A stretch of 64,000 nt of DNA from CAIMZW01 sp037130455 (GCA_037130455.1 JBAXSZ010000001.1:1-64000); one strand, 5' to 3'; positions 26,676-35,754 are shown, numbered from the stretch's first letter. The notes: generated by a model not told the origin, from the letters alone. Translations and numbers: made by a program.

Positions 26676-26681
26676 TAATCT
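26676..26681 (+). promoter_or_regulatory. Putative -10 (TAATCT), leaderless purK
   Basis: TAATCT abuts the first in-frame ATG (26682) and lies exactly 6 bases before the second (26688). The spacing rule seen elsewhere in the window picks 26688 as the true start. Confidence 0.5.
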
Positions 26682-26687
26682 ATGGCT

Positions 26688-27803
26688 ATGACTTTTCCTA
26701 CCGTTGGAGTTATCGGAGCTGGCCAATTAGCAAGAATGATGGCAGTTCCGGCCAACGATTTGGGGATAAATTTGGTCGTGCTAGCTGATTCTGCGAAGGA
26801 TTCCGCGGCACAGATTTGTTCATATGTTGTCGGCGATTATCGGAATATTGAAGCCGTTCTCACCTTTGCAAAAGCTTGCGATGTAATTACCTTTGAACAC
26901 GAACTAATTCCGCAACCTGTCATTAAAGAGTTGGAACGACAAGGGGTAAAGGTTTATCCCAGATCAGATTCCTTTATCTTCTCGCAGAATAAAATTCAGA
27001 TGCGAAAGAAAATGGATGAACTTGGACTGCCCAATCCAAAGTGGCAAATCTTTGATGGGGGTGACACGAATATAGTTTTTCCGCTTATTGCGAAAACTCC
27101 TTCGGGCGGATATGACGGTAGAGGTGTTTACGTTGTGGACTCTTTGGCGCAGTTGTCAGTACTACACAAGCAAATCGCTGTGCCGCTGCTCATTGAAGAA
27201 AAACTAAAATTTGACTATGAGATATCAGTAATGGTTGCCAGATCGCCACATGGTCAAGCTTCAACTTGGTCCCCAACATTAACCGTGCAAACCGACGGAA
27301 TATGTACCTCGACCGTGACGCCAGTTCCAAAACTTTCTGAAGAATTACTTGTTCGATCGCAGGAAATTGCTCTGGCAATTGCTTCTGGCATCTCTCTAGT
27401 CGGGGTCATGGCGGTAGAGCTGTTCGTCGTTGGGGAGAAACTTGTTATCAACGAATTAGCGCTACGGCCCCACAACTCTGGGCATTGGTCCATCGAAGGT
27501 TCAGTGACAAGTCAATTCGAGCAACATTTACGTGCAATCCTAGATTTACCATTAGGGTCAACGCAGATGCGCTCTCGTTGGGCAGTAATGGGAAATATCC
27601 TGGGGGCTGAAAAAACCGATATGTATCGCCCATTTCTCCACCTAATGGCTCGAACGCCGGCTTTAAAATTTCATCATTATCGGAAAGTTGTCCGTCCAGG
27701 ACGCAAAATTGGTCACGTTACCTTGTTGGGGGATGACCTTCTAGAATTGGAAGAAGAGATTGGGCATGCAGTTGACTATCTGAGCGGAGCGATTGATGAG
27801 TAA
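26688..27803 (+). CDS. purK: N5-carboxyaminoimidazole ribonucleotide synthase
   Basis: PurK uses ATP and bicarbonate to carboxylate AIR in purine synthesis. The ATP-grasp protein (371 residues) begins TVGVIGAGQLARMM and includes AKTPSGGYDGRGVYVV and the NELALRPHNSGHWSIEG substrate block. Start 26688 is preferred over 26682 because of its promoter spacing. The last codons overlap purE, whose product takes N5-CAIR onward. Confidence 0.95.
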   Translation: MTFPTVGVIGAGQLARMMAVPANDLGINLVVLADSAKDSAAQICSYVVGDYRNIEAVLTFAKACDVITFEHELIPQPVIKELERQGVKVYPRSDSFIFSQNKIQMRKKMDELGLPNPKWQIFDGGDTNIVFPLIAKTPSGGYDGRGVYVVDSLAQLSVLHKQIAVPLLIEEKLKFDYEISVMVARSPHGQASTWSPTLTVQTDGICTSTVTPVPKLSEELLVRSQEIALAIASGISLVGVMAVELFVVGEKLVINELALRPHNSGHWSIEGSVTSQFEQHLRAILDLPLGSTQMRSRWAVMGNILGAEKTDMYRPFLHLMARTPALKFHHYRKVVRPGRKIGHVTLLGDDLLELEEEIGHAVDYLSGAIDE

Positions 27804-28308
27804 GTCAGTAGCAATAGTGATGGGTTCGGATTCTGATTGGCCCACTATGCAGGCAGCCGCAGATATTCTGGATGAATGCAGCATCGAATATTCCGTTGAT
27901 GTAGTGAGTGCACATCGGACTCCGCAGGAAATGTTAAATTTTGCACAAGGAGCCAAAGAAGCTGGAGTGCAGGTAATCATCGCTGGCGCAGGCGGAGCTG
28001 CCCACCTTCCAGGAATGATTGCCTCATCAACAACTCTCCCTGTGATTGGAGTTCCGGTTGCATTGAAATATTTGGATGGAATGGACTCGTTACTTTCCAT
28101 CGTTCAAATGCCAGGCGGAATTCCGGTGGCAACAGTGGGAGTCGGAAATTCCAAGAATGCTGGTTTGTTAGCCGCTCGAATAATTGGAGTAACAAATCAG
28201 GCGGTGTCTCAGAAGGTGAGCGAGCTAATGGAGCAGGCGCGCTTGGAGTCGTTAGAAAAAGGAAAGAATCTCAATACAAAGCGAAATCAGAAAACTGGAT
28301 TTAACTAA
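27796..28308 (+). CDS. purE: N5-carboxyaminoimidazole ribonucleotide mutase
   Basis: The 170-residue PurE isomerises N5-CAIR to CAIR. Its motifs are IVMGSDSDWPTMQAA, the catalytic histidine in VSAHRTPQEM and GAGGAAHLPGM. ATG 27796 overlaps the purK end by 8 bases. The last twenty residues are basic and look disordered. The gene ends 10 bases before the convergent ugd stop, with no visible terminator. Confidence 0.95.
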   Translation: MSKSVAIVMGSDSDWPTMQAAADILDECSIEYSVDVVSAHRTPQEMLNFAQGAKEAGVQVIIAGAGGAAHLPGMIASSTTLPVIGVPVALKYLDGMDSLLSIVQMPGGIPVATVGVGNSKNAGLLAARIIGVTNQAVSQKVSELMEQARLESLEKGKNLNTKRNQKTGFN

Positions 28309-28318
28309 ATGAGAAAAT

Positions 28319-29635
28319 CTAGTCTAAAGCGGCACGACCAAGTGCTCTAAATTTCCACCCAGCATTAATCCAAGATTCTCGGTTCAATGCATTTCTTCCA
28401 TCGATCATGATTGCCTGACGAACTAAAGTTTTTAAGGCAGCAGGATCAATTTCTTGGTAGATTTTCCATTCGGTGAGATGGAGTATCAAATCTGCACCAG
28501 CAACACACTCTTCTATGCTTGATGCATACGACAGTGCTGGAAAGCGTTGAGCGGCATTGGCCATCGCCTTCGGATCATGAACCATGACAATCGCGCCCGC
28601 TGCATGCACCTGGGCGGCAATATCAAGAGCGGGCGAGTCCCGAACATCGTCACTGTCAGGTTTAAATGCGGCGCCAAGGATGGCAATTTTCTTTCCGGTG
28701 AGATCATCGGAGAGATCGCGACGTACTAGCTCGATCATCCGAGCACGGGCTCGAAGATTGATGGCGTCAATTTCACGGAGAAATTCCAACGCTTGATCCG
28801 CGCCAAGTTCCTGGGCGCGGGCCATAAAAGCGCGGATATCTTTCGGTAAGCATCCACCGCCAAATCCAATTCCCGCCTGCAAAAAACGATTTCCAATTCG
28901 AGGATCGTGTCCAATAGCTTGTGCCAAAACCGTGACATCTCCACCGGCCGCTTCACAAACTTCGGCCATAGCGTTGATAAATGAAATTTTGGTTGCTAAG
29001 AAAGAGTTAGCCGCAACTTTTACAAGTTCTGATGTTGGTAGGTCTGCACGTATCCACGGGACACCGGCTTCAAGATTCTTGGAATAGACCGACTTGAGAA
29101 TCGCTTCGGCTCGATCATTGGTCACGCCGACGACAAGGCGATTGGGATGCAAGGTATCTTTGACGGCAAAGCCTTCACGTAAAAATTCTGGGTTCCAAGC
29201 CAAATCCACCAATGGATTGACACGGAGCAACTCATTGCGGAGTCGATCTGCGGTTCCGACCGGAACGGTGGATTTGCCCACCACTAAAGAACCATTCTTC
29301 ACAACTGGGGCAATCGCGGCAAGGGCGGAGTTTACGTAGGTCAGATCGGCGGCTAAACCATCTTTTTGTTGTGGCGTGCCGACGCAGAGAAAGTGGACAT
29401 CGGCTTCGGAAATCCGCGAAATATCGGCGGAGAAAGTCAGTCGACCGCTAGCAAGTTCGCTTTGAAGTAATTCTTCAAGCTCGGGCTCATAAAAGGGAAG
29501 TTTGCCCTGGGCCAAGAGTGCGACCTTCTCGGGATCAATGTCGATTCCCACCACCTGAAAACCCATGGAAGATACGCAGGCTGCATGGGTCACGCCTAGG
29601 TATCCAGTACCTATTACGGAAATTTTCAGGGTCAT
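28319..29635 (-). CDS. ugd: UDP-glucose 6-dehydrogenase
   Basis: The 438-residue enzyme oxidises UDP-glucose to UDP-glucuronate for envelope or capsule sugars. It has the NAD fold start ISVIGTGYLGVTHAAC, the hinge helix around 200-215, the catalytic cysteine in GFGGGCLPKDIRAF and the C-terminal domain with LGAAFKPDSDDVRDSP. A -10 sits 7 bases before the ATG. A divergent GT2 gene suggests a joint role in surface polysaccharide. Confidence 0.95.
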   Translation of the reverse strand: MTLKISVIGTGYLGVTHAACVSSMGFQVVGIDIDPEKVALLAQGKLPFYEPELEELLQSELASGRLTFSADISRISEADVHFLCVGTPQQKDGLAADLTYVNSALAAIAPVVKNGSLVVGKSTVPVGTADRLRNELLRVNPLVDLAWNPEFLREGFAVKDTLHPNRLVVGVTNDRAEAILKSVYSKNLEAGVPWIRADLPTSELVKVAANSFLATKISFINAMAEVCEAAGGDVTVLAQAIGHDPRIGNRFLQAGIGFGGGCLPKDIRAFMARAQELGADQALEFLREIDAINLRARARMIELVRRDLSDDLTGKKIAILGAAFKPDSDDVRDSPALDIAAQVHAAGAIVMVHDPKAMANAAQRFPALSYASSIEECVAGADLILHLTEWKIYQEIDPAALKTLVRQAIMIDGRNALNRESWINAGWKFRALGRAALD

Positions 29636-29642
29636 TTGTCGG

Positions 29643-29648
29643 ATAGTA
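29643..29648 (-). promoter_or_regulatory. Putative -10 (TACTAT), leaderless ugd
   Basis: Minus-strand TACTAT ends 7 bases before the ATG at 29635. On the other strand a TACCTT at 29663-29668 could serve the divergent GT2 gene. Confidence 0.5.
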
Positions 29649-29677
29649 GTACCCGTAAACGGTACCTTGTGAACGTT

Positions 29678-30688
29678 ATGACCAACTTATCGCCCGCAGA
29701 TTCCCCCTTTACCGGAGTAAATCCCCCCGGAGTCTCTGTCGTCTTGCCAATATTGAATGAAGAAGCCCATTTGCACCAGGCAATCGCTTCGATTCTGGGT
29801 CAGAAATATTTGGGCGAGTTGGAAATAATCTTGGCAGTCGGTCCGTCCAAAGATCGAACTCTTGCAATTGCACATGAATTGGCGGAACAAAATCCCGCCC
29901 TTATCGTGGTTGAAAACCCGTCCGGGCGAACGGCAAATGCCTTGAATTTGGCAATTGACGCCGCACGCTTTCCGATCATCTGTCGAATTGATGGACACGC
30001 CCAAATAGAGCCTTCCTACATTGCACAAGCAGTGGAATTACTTCGAAGCACAAATGCGGTAAACGTTGGCGGAATTATGTTTGCCCAGGGCCGAACTCTA
30101 TTTGAGAAATCTGTGGCTACGGCAATGAAGTCGCCGCTAGGTGTTGGGTCTGCAAGTTTTCATACCGGTGGAACGGCAGGACCGGCGGACACCGTCTATT
30201 TAGGCACCTTTCGAAAGTCAGCGCTTCAACAAGTTGGTGGATATGACGAACGATTTACGCGCGCACAGGACTGGGAGTTGAACTTCCGGTTACGGCAAGC
30301 CGGGGGCGTCATCTGGTTTGATCCACGACTTGTGGTGAAATATCAACCACGATCAAATTTTAAAACTCTGACCAAACAGTATTTTGAATATGGTCGATGG
30401 CGTCGGGCAGTTATCCGCAGCCATCAAAACACTATTAACTATCGCTATTTGGCGCCGCCTATTGCGGTTTCACTCTTTACGATTTCGATCTTCGCAGGAT
30501 TATTCATTCATCCATTCTTTTACTTACCCGCGCTTGGCTACCTGGCATTATTACTTGTAGGAGCTGCGGTAATTGGAAAATCCTGGCAAGAGAAAATAAT
30601 TTTGCCCTCAGTTTTGATGGCGATGCATTTTTCCTGGGGGATAGGTTTTATCCTCTCGCCAAGAAATTTAATCCCTGAAGTTGAGTGA
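29678..30688 (+). CDS. Family 2 glycosyltransferase with C-terminal membrane helices (ExoA-like)
   Basis: The GT-A domain opens VSVVLPILNEEAHLHQAI. It has a divalent-metal region at CRIDGHAQIEPS and an acceptor-side FTRAQDWELNFRLRQAGG block. Two or three hydrophobic segments near the C-terminus anchor it in the membrane, a layout like ExoA of succinoglycan synthesis. Start is uncertain: the frame is open from 29636, with GTG 29669 and ATG 29678 likely. I choose 29678 because a TACCTT lies just upstream. Sugar and acceptor are not predictable. Confidence 0.85.
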   Translation: MTNLSPADSPFTGVNPPGVSVVLPILNEEAHLHQAIASILGQKYLGELEIILAVGPSKDRTLAIAHELAEQNPALIVVENPSGRTANALNLAIDAARFPIICRIDGHAQIEPSYIAQAVELLRSTNAVNVGGIMFAQGRTLFEKSVATAMKSPLGVGSASFHTGGTAGPADTVYLGTFRKSALQQVGGYDERFTRAQDWELNFRLRQAGGVIWFDPRLVVKYQPRSNFKTLTKQYFEYGRWRRAVIRSHQNTINYRYLAPPIAVSLFTISIFAGLFIHPFFYLPALGYLALLLVGAAVIGKSWQEKIILPSVLMAMHFSWGIGFILSPRNLIPEVE

Positions 30689-30701
30689 AAATATTTCATC
30701 G

Positions 30702-32054
30702 ATGAAAAAAATGTTGATGATCTTCTTTGTGGTACTACTTAGCGTATCGACGTTGCCCGCCTCGGCCGATGACCTTCCAACTGCTTTTATCTTCGATGGT
30801 TCCGGATTTGGACACGGAGTTGGATTAAGCCAGATTGGCGCTAAAGCACAAGCGACTTTAGGAAAAACTGCCCCCGAAATCTTGAGCTATTACTTCCCAG
30901 GAACTCAGGTGTCACCCATCAATGATGCTGCGGATATCCGCGTCAATGTGGGTCATCGCTTGTCTACTGCGACTATTGGTATCGATAAAACTTTGCCGAA
31001 CGGAACATTTAAAGTCTTGCGATCTAACGGCGCAGTTCTTGGCGAAGGATTTAATAAGAATATTTCCGCAAAGTTTTCCGTTGTGGGCAAATTGGCACGA
31101 GTCACTATTTCTGGCAAAGGCCTCACTCCAGCGATCTCCGCTACCGATCCGTCATTTACAGTGCTCTGGACGGGGAGCAGAGCGCTGTCCGGGGCGCCAA
31201 CGGCAGTGGTTTTCAATTCCGGCGCATCTAGCGTTCGACTTCGATATGGGCAACTCCAGGTAAGTGCAGTTCCGGTAACAGGAAATGGATATTTTTTAGA
31301 GGCTAGCGCATCCTTGCGCCTTCACGATGAGTACTTGTATGGAATTAGTGAAGTGCCCTCTTCTTGGCCCGTGGAAGCTATGAAAAGCCAGGTGATCGCT
31401 TCCAGAACTTATGCCATAGCTCGAATGGGAAAGATTAAGAAAGAGTGCGACTGCCAAATTTATAATTCGAAGTACGATCAAAATTACATTGGCTATGCAA
31501 AAGAAGTGGAGCCAAAGTACGGAAAATTATGGAAGTTAGCGGTAGATGCAACAGCCGCAACCGCCACCACCGGTTTAGTCGTGATCTATAAAAACAAGCC
31601 GATCAATGTTTACTTCTTCTCCTCAAGTGGCGGGATGACGCAACGCAGCGAGGATGTGTGGGGAACATCTTTCCCCTACCTAGTTAATGTCCTAGATCCT
31701 TGGAGTGTGGATCCAACCTATAACCCCAGTTATGCATATTGGGAACGAGTCATCTCTCAGGAAGATCTTGCGATTGCATTTCAATTGCCATCCATAAATC
31801 GGATTGAAATTGCAACAAGGTCTGTTTCCAATAGCGTGTTAACGGTTCAGGCGTTCTCTCCCGAAGGACTAACCAGCACATTGTCAGTGGCGGAAATAAA
31901 AGCTGCCGTAAAACTTCCATCCTCTTGGTTTGAAATTATTCCTGACCAACCTTCGCCTTCGCCATCGCCAACGGCATCGCCGTCACCAACCGATACTGGT
32001 TCGCCTACACCTGCCCCAACTGTTATTAGTACCCCAACCCCATCAGCTAATTAG
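30702..32054 (+). CDS. Secreted SpoIID/LytB-domain protein with a Pro/Ser/Thr tail
   Basis: A signal peptide (MKKMLMIFFVVLLSVSTLPASA) leads a 450-residue protein. An early FDGSGFGHGVGLSQIGAK and a later SpoIID-type core (SQVIASRTYAIAR, VYFFSSSGGMTQRSEDVWG) relate it to amidase-enhancer and peptidoglycan lytic proteins. The last 35 residues are a PSPSPT-like low-complexity tail, possibly a wall-spanning spacer. The organism shows no other sporulation gene, so a wall-remodelling role is likelier. ATG 30702 is chosen over upstream TTG 30681. The 3' end overlaps dapD by 8 bases. Confidence 0.85.
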   Translation: MKKMLMIFFVVLLSVSTLPASADDLPTAFIFDGSGFGHGVGLSQIGAKAQATLGKTAPEILSYYFPGTQVSPINDAADIRVNVGHRLSTATIGIDKTLPNGTFKVLRSNGAVLGEGFNKNISAKFSVVGKLARVTISGKGLTPAISATDPSFTVLWTGSRALSGAPTAVVFNSGASSVRLRYGQLQVSAVPVTGNGYFLEASASLRLHDEYLYGISEVPSSWPVEAMKSQVIASRTYAIARMGKIKKECDCQIYNSKYDQNYIGYAKEVEPKYGKLWKLAVDATAATATTGLVVIYKNKPINVYFFSSSGGMTQRSEDVWGTSFPYLVNVLDPWSVDPTYNPSYAYWERVISQEDLAIAFQLPSINRIEIATRSVSNSVLTVQAFSPEGLTSTLSVAEIKAAVKLPSSWFEIIPDQPSPSPSPTASPSPTDTGSPTPAPTVISTPTPSAN

Positions 32055-32964
32055 CGTGTAATACCGAATTTAGGCCGCCCCAACTTCCCGTCTTAGGAAG
32101 AGCTTCAATAGAACCATTCTGCGAATTTCTTCGAAAGAGCAAATTATTTGCCCCACTTAATTCCCGAGCTTTAACGCTGCTGCCATCGGGAAGCCCAACC
32201 TTGGAACCTGCGGTCAAATACAGTCCGGATTCGACGACGCAATCATCGCCCAAAGAAATTCCCAATCCAGAATTGGCCCCGAGCAGACAACGTTCTCCGA
32301 TAGAGATAACGGCAGTTCCGCCACCGCTGAGCGTTCCCATGATGGAAGCGCCCCCGCCGATATCAGAACCATCTCCGACAACAACGCCGGCGCTGATCCG
32401 ACCTTCGACCATGGACTTTCCTAACGTTCCCGCATTGAAGTTCACAAAGCCTTCATGCATGATCGTTGTTCCTGCGGCCAGATGCGCACCGAGTCGTACT
32501 CGATCCGCATCGGCGATGCGCACGCCGTCTGGAATGACGTAATCAACCATCCGAGGAAATTTATCAACGGAAAAGATGGTGAGATGTCCCAGCTTTAATC
32601 GAAGCAATGGTTGAATTTTATTAAATGTGGAGAGTAAACAAGGACCAGCCGATGTCCACACAACATTATTTAAAATTCCAAAAATCCCAGTGAGATTAAT
32701 GCTGTGAGGTAGGCAGATTCGGTGAGAAAGCAAATGCAATCGTAAGTATGCATCGGGCACTGACTGAGGTTGAGCATCAAGGTTAATTTCTAAAGCGACA
32801 ACTTTTCGCTCCACTTGTCGCAATGCATCTGTGCCAGCATATTCTGAGAGATCAGGTTGAGTCTGTTCACTGAGCAGGCCAACTCCCAATTGTTGATACC
32901 ACGTATCCAGCACCGAACCATCTGAGGCAATTGTTGCAATTCCAAAACCAAATGCGGTTGTCAT
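32047..32964 (-). CDS. dapD: Tetrahydrodipicolinate N-succinyltransferase
   Basis: DapD succinylates tetrahydrodipicolinate in the lysine/meso-DAP pathway. The actinobacterial form starts TAFGFGIATIASDGSVLDTW. The C-terminal half is a left-handed beta-helix of hexapeptide repeats (about 150-260), including NFNAGTLGKSMVEGRISAG and GGGASIMGTLSGGG. Length 305 is usual. DapC for the next step is at 52376 in this window. Confidence 0.95.
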   Translation of the reverse strand: MTTAFGFGIATIASDGSVLDTWYQQLGVGLLSEQTQPDLSEYAGTDALRQVERKVVALEINLDAQPQSVPDAYLRLHLLSHRICLPHSINLTGIFGILNNVVWTSAGPCLLSTFNKIQPLLRLKLGHLTIFSVDKFPRMVDYVIPDGVRIADADRVRLGAHLAAGTTIMHEGFVNFNAGTLGKSMVEGRISAGVVVGDGSDIGGGASIMGTLSGGGTAVISIGERCLLGANSGLGISLGDDCVVESGLYLTAGSKVGLPDGSSVKARELSGANNLLFRRNSQNGSIEALPKTGSWGGLNSVLHAN

Positions 32965-32970
32965 GCGAGA

Positions 32971-32976
32971 ACGCTA
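32971..32976 (-). promoter_or_regulatory. Putative -10 (TAGCGT), leaderless dapD
   Basis: Minus-strand TAGCGT ends 6 bases before the dapD ATG at 32964. It is back to back with the -10 of the divergent LOG gene in a 34-base intergenic space. Confidence 0.45.
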
Positions 32977-32985
32977 TCAAAGACC

Positions 32986-32991
32986 TAGAAT
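32986..32991 (+). promoter_or_regulatory. Putative -10 (TAGAAT), leaderless LOG-family gene
   Basis: TAGAAT ends 7 bases before ATG 32999 and so fixes the start of the LOG-family gene downstream of the longer open frame. Confidence 0.55.
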
Positions 32992-32998
32992 TGAATAT

Positions 32999-33574
32999 AT
33001 GAAAGCGAAATCCAAAGTGGCCGTGTACTGCGCTTCTTCGCCGACTTTGGAGCAAAAATATTTGGATTTGGCTTATGACCTCGGTAAAGCAATCGCCCTT
33101 GCAGGTTGGGATTTGGTGTGGGGCGGCGGTAAGACTTCCATGATGGGTCAGGTGGCTCAAGGCGCACGCGAGAATGGAGCTTCCACTTTCGGCGTTATTC
33201 CAGAGCGATTGATCTCCGTGGAATTTGCAGATAGCGATTCTTCCGAGCTTCATGTCGTTAGCGATATGCGTTCTCGAAAAGGGATGATCGAAGAGATCTC
33301 CGATGCATTTGTGGTGCTGCCCGGCGGCATTGGCACTTTAGAAGAATTTTTCGAAATATGGGTGGGACGGTATTTAGGTTTCCATTCAAAGCCAGTTGTC
33401 GTGTGTGATCCCTTTGATGTCTACACACCGTTGCGAGGCGCCCTCTTACATTTGAAAGAATTGCAATTCATGAAAGCTGGCCAGGAGGAAATTGTTGACT
33501 GGTGTATTGATGTCCCATCAACTATAACTGCCTGCCAGGAAGGCATCCACAAAAATATTCCAGGTGATAATTAA
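32999..33574 (+). CDS. LOG-family (TIGR00730) nucleotide phosphoribohydrolase
   Basis: The 191-residue Rossmann protein carries the family signature VLPGGIGTLEEFFE and the upstream DMRSRKGMIEEISDAF. Relatives release adenine from cytokinin or AMP-like 5'-monophosphates; the mycobacterial relative encoded near dapD is the closest context match. ATG 32999 is used instead of 32963 because of the family start (KVAVYCASSP) and the -10. The downstream SRPBCC gene shares one base. Confidence 0.9.
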   Translation: MKAKSKVAVYCASSPTLEQKYLDLAYDLGKAIALAGWDLVWGGGKTSMMGQVAQGARENGASTFGVIPERLISVEFADSDSSELHVVSDMRSRKGMIEEISDAFVVLPGGIGTLEEFFEIWVGRYLGFHSKPVVVCDPFDVYTPLRGALLHLKELQFMKAGQEEIVDWCIDVPSTITACQEGIHKNIPGDN

Positions 33575-34071
33575 TGTCGATTTCGGTTCGATTGTCAGAA
33601 TTTAGAATGACGGTAGATCTCCACTCCTTGGATCAGGATCTTCAGTTGGATCACGTATGGGAAAAATTGGTGGATTGGAAGGGCCAATCCGAATGGATGA
33701 TTCAAACTAAAGTTTGGTCAGATTCGACAGACTTTTCACAAGAACGCGGCCTAGGTGTTCAGGTCTTTGCCTTCACTGGGTTACGTGCTCAAAAATACCC
33801 AGCGAGCAAAATACTTGCCCGGTGTGGAATCTTGGATCAGATGGTTGTGACGACATGGCAGCCGCCCACATTGTGCGAAGTAGATCATGTTGGCAGCGTA
33901 ATAAAAGGAAGAGGCGTATTTCGGCTGGAGAAAATTGAATCCGGGGTGCGCTTTCACTGGTTCGAAGAAATCAAGGCGCCCTGGCCTATTTTGTTAGTCA
34001 TTCGTCCCGCAATTCTTATAGGTGTCTTTTTATCATTGCGACGTTTTGGTCGTTTTGTTAGCGCCCGCTAA
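33574..34071 (+). CDS. SRPBCC-fold protein
   Basis: The 165-residue protein shows the helix-grip pattern: an N-terminal strand, DHVWEKLVDWKGQSEWM, later strands around GVFRLEKIESGVRFHWFEEI and a long C-terminal helix. SRPBCC proteins bind small hydrophobic ligands, but no ligand or enzyme is indicated. The ATG overlaps the stop of the LOG-family gene (TAATG). The hydrophobic ILLVIRPAILIGVFLSL is the C-terminal helix rather than a sure membrane anchor. Confidence 0.7.
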   Translation: MSISVRLSEFRMTVDLHSLDQDLQLDHVWEKLVDWKGQSEWMIQTKVWSDSTDFSQERGLGVQVFAFTGLRAQKYPASKILARCGILDQMVVTTWQPPTLCEVDHVGSVIKGRGVFRLEKIESGVRFHWFEEIKAPWPILLVIRPAILIGVFLSLRRFGRFVSAR

Positions 34072-34146
34072 CCAGCTTTTGATCATCCGCAGGCTCGGAG
34101 TGGGTTTTAGTCTGGCCACTCACTACTGGTTCTCAACTTCGCCTAG

Positions 34147-34152
34147 TAACCT
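34147..34152 (+). promoter_or_regulatory. Putative -10 (TAACCT), leaderless sigma-4-like gene
   Basis: TAACCT ends 6 bases before the GTG at 34159, which supports this start for a very short gene. Confidence 0.45.
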
Positions 34153-34158
34153 CTCGGC

Positions 34159-34353
34159 GTGGCCGCATTGACTCTCTCCGAGCTGATTGCCAGCTTGCCT
34201 GAGGAAGAGCGCGCAATTTTGGCCATGCACTACCAGCGCGGCCTGGGGACGGGTGAAATCGCCCATATGCTCAAGGTCCCCGAACGAGCGGTTATTTCGG
34301 TCGTTGCCACGGCCAAAATACGCTTACTTTCTGCCGTCATAAGCGATAGTTGA
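34159..34353 (+). CDS. Stand-alone sigma-70 region 4-like HTH mini protein
   Basis: The 64-residue protein is little more than a helix-turn-helix: LSELIASLPEEERAILAMHYQRGLGTGEIAHMLKVPERAVISVVATAKIRLL follows the sigma region 4 pattern. Region 2, which binds core polymerase and the -10, is absent, so it cannot act as a normal sigma factor. It may be a DNA-binding regulator or a sigma/anti-sigma modulator. It sits just before DUF3117. I do not recognise a named family. Confidence 0.7.
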   Translation: MAALTLSELIASLPEEERAILAMHYQRGLGTGEIAHMLKVPERAVISVVATAKIRLLSAVISDS

Positions 34354-34464
34354 GCCTAACTCCAGCCAAAGGAAGCCGATTTCCCACCTACCCCCGTAAT
34401 GCGAGATACTTCTCCTCTCGTTTTCGCACTAGTTCGGTACTTAATAGATTTAGGGAGTCGATAC

Positions 34465-34644
34465 ATGGCAGCCATGAAACCACGGACTGGTGATGGACCC
34501 ATGGAAGTTACCAAAGAGGCTCGCAGTTTGGTGATGCGAATTCCGTTGGAAGGCGGCGGCCGCCTAGTTGTTGAGCTAAATGTTGAAGAAGCCACTAACT
34601 TGGGAAATGCGCTTCAGGCTGCTGTTGCCCTCGTAAAGAAGTAG
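34465..34644 (+). CDS. DUF3117-family small protein
   Basis: The 59-residue protein starts MAAMKPRTGDGPMEVTKEAR and continues VMRIPLEGGGRLVVEL, matching the highly conserved actinobacterial DUF3117 family of unknown function. The open frame extends to 34399, but ATG 34465 has AGGGAG 7 bases upstream and is the family start. The last 31 bases overlap the convergent nhaA gene, so the transcripts must be partly antisense. Confidence 0.9.
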   Translation: MAAMKPRTGDGPMEVTKEARSLVMRIPLEGGGRLVVELNVEEATNLGNALQAAVALVKK

Positions 34645-35735
34645 TAGCTCAAGGTAGTTGCCCCACCTACGGGCAACGCCAATAAAATTCCCAGAATCGC
34701 AGCGTTCAATTCCGCGCCCGTTAAGGTCAGTTGCGCAAACAATAGTGACACTGAGAAGCCAAATATCCCCAAGATTCCAACAAGCCACAACTTTGCTGGG
34801 GCAAACCCCAAATCAATCTTCAATAAATGAGCCAAACCCCAAGCCCCACATACGATTCCAAGGGGCTTGCCCAGAAAACGGGCAGCGATAAGTATCGCTG
34901 TCATCTTCGTCAGATCTCCGCTAATCGGCATCGTCAACATAATTGACAGTGAGGAAAAGAGAAAGAGCGGAATGATCAGAAAACTTGAAAAAGGTTGAAT
35001 TACTTGAATCGTCTTCTCAATGGTGAGAAGCGGCGTTGCCAGGCCCAGTAGAACTCCGAAGACCGTTGGGTGAATACCACTGTGTAAACCTTCCCACCAA
35101 ACAATAAGAGCCAAGGAGAGCAGCGCTGCTGCCTTGAGTAACCGCCATTTTTTAAATCTTCTTCTGAAGAGGAACCCAAATCCGAGCAGGCTGATGATTG
35201 CTAATACACTGTGGGTTAAGGAGCTTCGCTGGTGAAATCGCACGGCAATAACCACAATCGATCCAACATCATCGAAAATTGCTAAAGTTAAAATGAAACT
35301 TCGAATTTCATTGGAAACCTGCTTGGGAAATAAATTGAGAGCTGCTAATGCCAGTGGTAGATCGGTCGCCATCGGGATTCCCCAGGCAGAAGAATTAATT
35401 CCACCCGAGTGGGCCAGAAGTAAGTAAATCAGGGCCGGTACAGCCATGCCACAGATCGCTCCAGCTATCGGTGGTAGCGAAGAAGAAAGTTTCTCGCCAT
35501 TGCCAAAGCCGCTTCGCAACTCCAATCCCGCCACATAAAAAAATATGACCAGAGGCGCAAGCGCCACCCAGTCTCGAATTGTGAAAGAAAGTCCGCCGAA
35601 GCTGAGCTGATTATGAAAAAAAGCGCTGAGTCCATGTGGGGCCAAGAGAAGGGCCAAGGCTGCAACTGGCAGAAGCAAGGCGGTGGAGGCGCGCTCGTTT
35701 CGCAAGACCTGTGCCAAACTGGCCGTCAACTTCAC
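34614..35735 (-). CDS. nhaA: Na+/H+ antiporter NhaA
   Basis: The 373-residue protein has about 11-12 membrane helices and exchanges Na+ (or Li+) for H+ at the cytoplasmic membrane. The family blocks are AWGIPMATDLPLALAALN, the paired aspartates in TLAIFDDVGSIVV (equivalent to D163/D164 of E. coli) and the lysine in ARFLGKPLGI. GTG 35735 is the start, preceded by an AGGAGAG site, in contrast to the leaderless gene opposite. Confidence 0.92.
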   Translation of the reverse strand: MKLTASLAQVLRNERASTALLLPVAALALLLAPHGLSAFFHNQLSFGGLSFTIRDWVALAPLVIFFYVAGLELRSGFGNGEKLSSSLPPIAGAICGMAVPALIYLLLAHSGGINSSAWGIPMATDLPLALAALNLFPKQVSNEIRSFILTLAIFDDVGSIVVIAVRFHQRSSLTHSVLAIISLLGFGFLFRRRFKKWRLLKAAALLSLALIVWWEGLHSGIHPTVFGVLLGLATPLLTIEKTIQVIQPFSSFLIIPLFLFSSLSIMLTMPISGDLTKMTAILIAARFLGKPLGIVCGAWGLAHLLKIDLGFAPAKLWLVGILGIFGFSVSLLFAQLTLTGAELNAAILGILLALPVGGATTLSYYFFTRATAA

Positions 35736-35754
35736 AGAACTCTCCTCTTTTCGT

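Noticed and set aside
31950..32051. PSPSPT-coding repeats as a DNA repeat element or array
   Set aside because: The repeats are imperfect codons for a low-complexity Pro/Ser/Thr tail of the SpoIID-like protein; no spacer structure or mobile-element traits are present.
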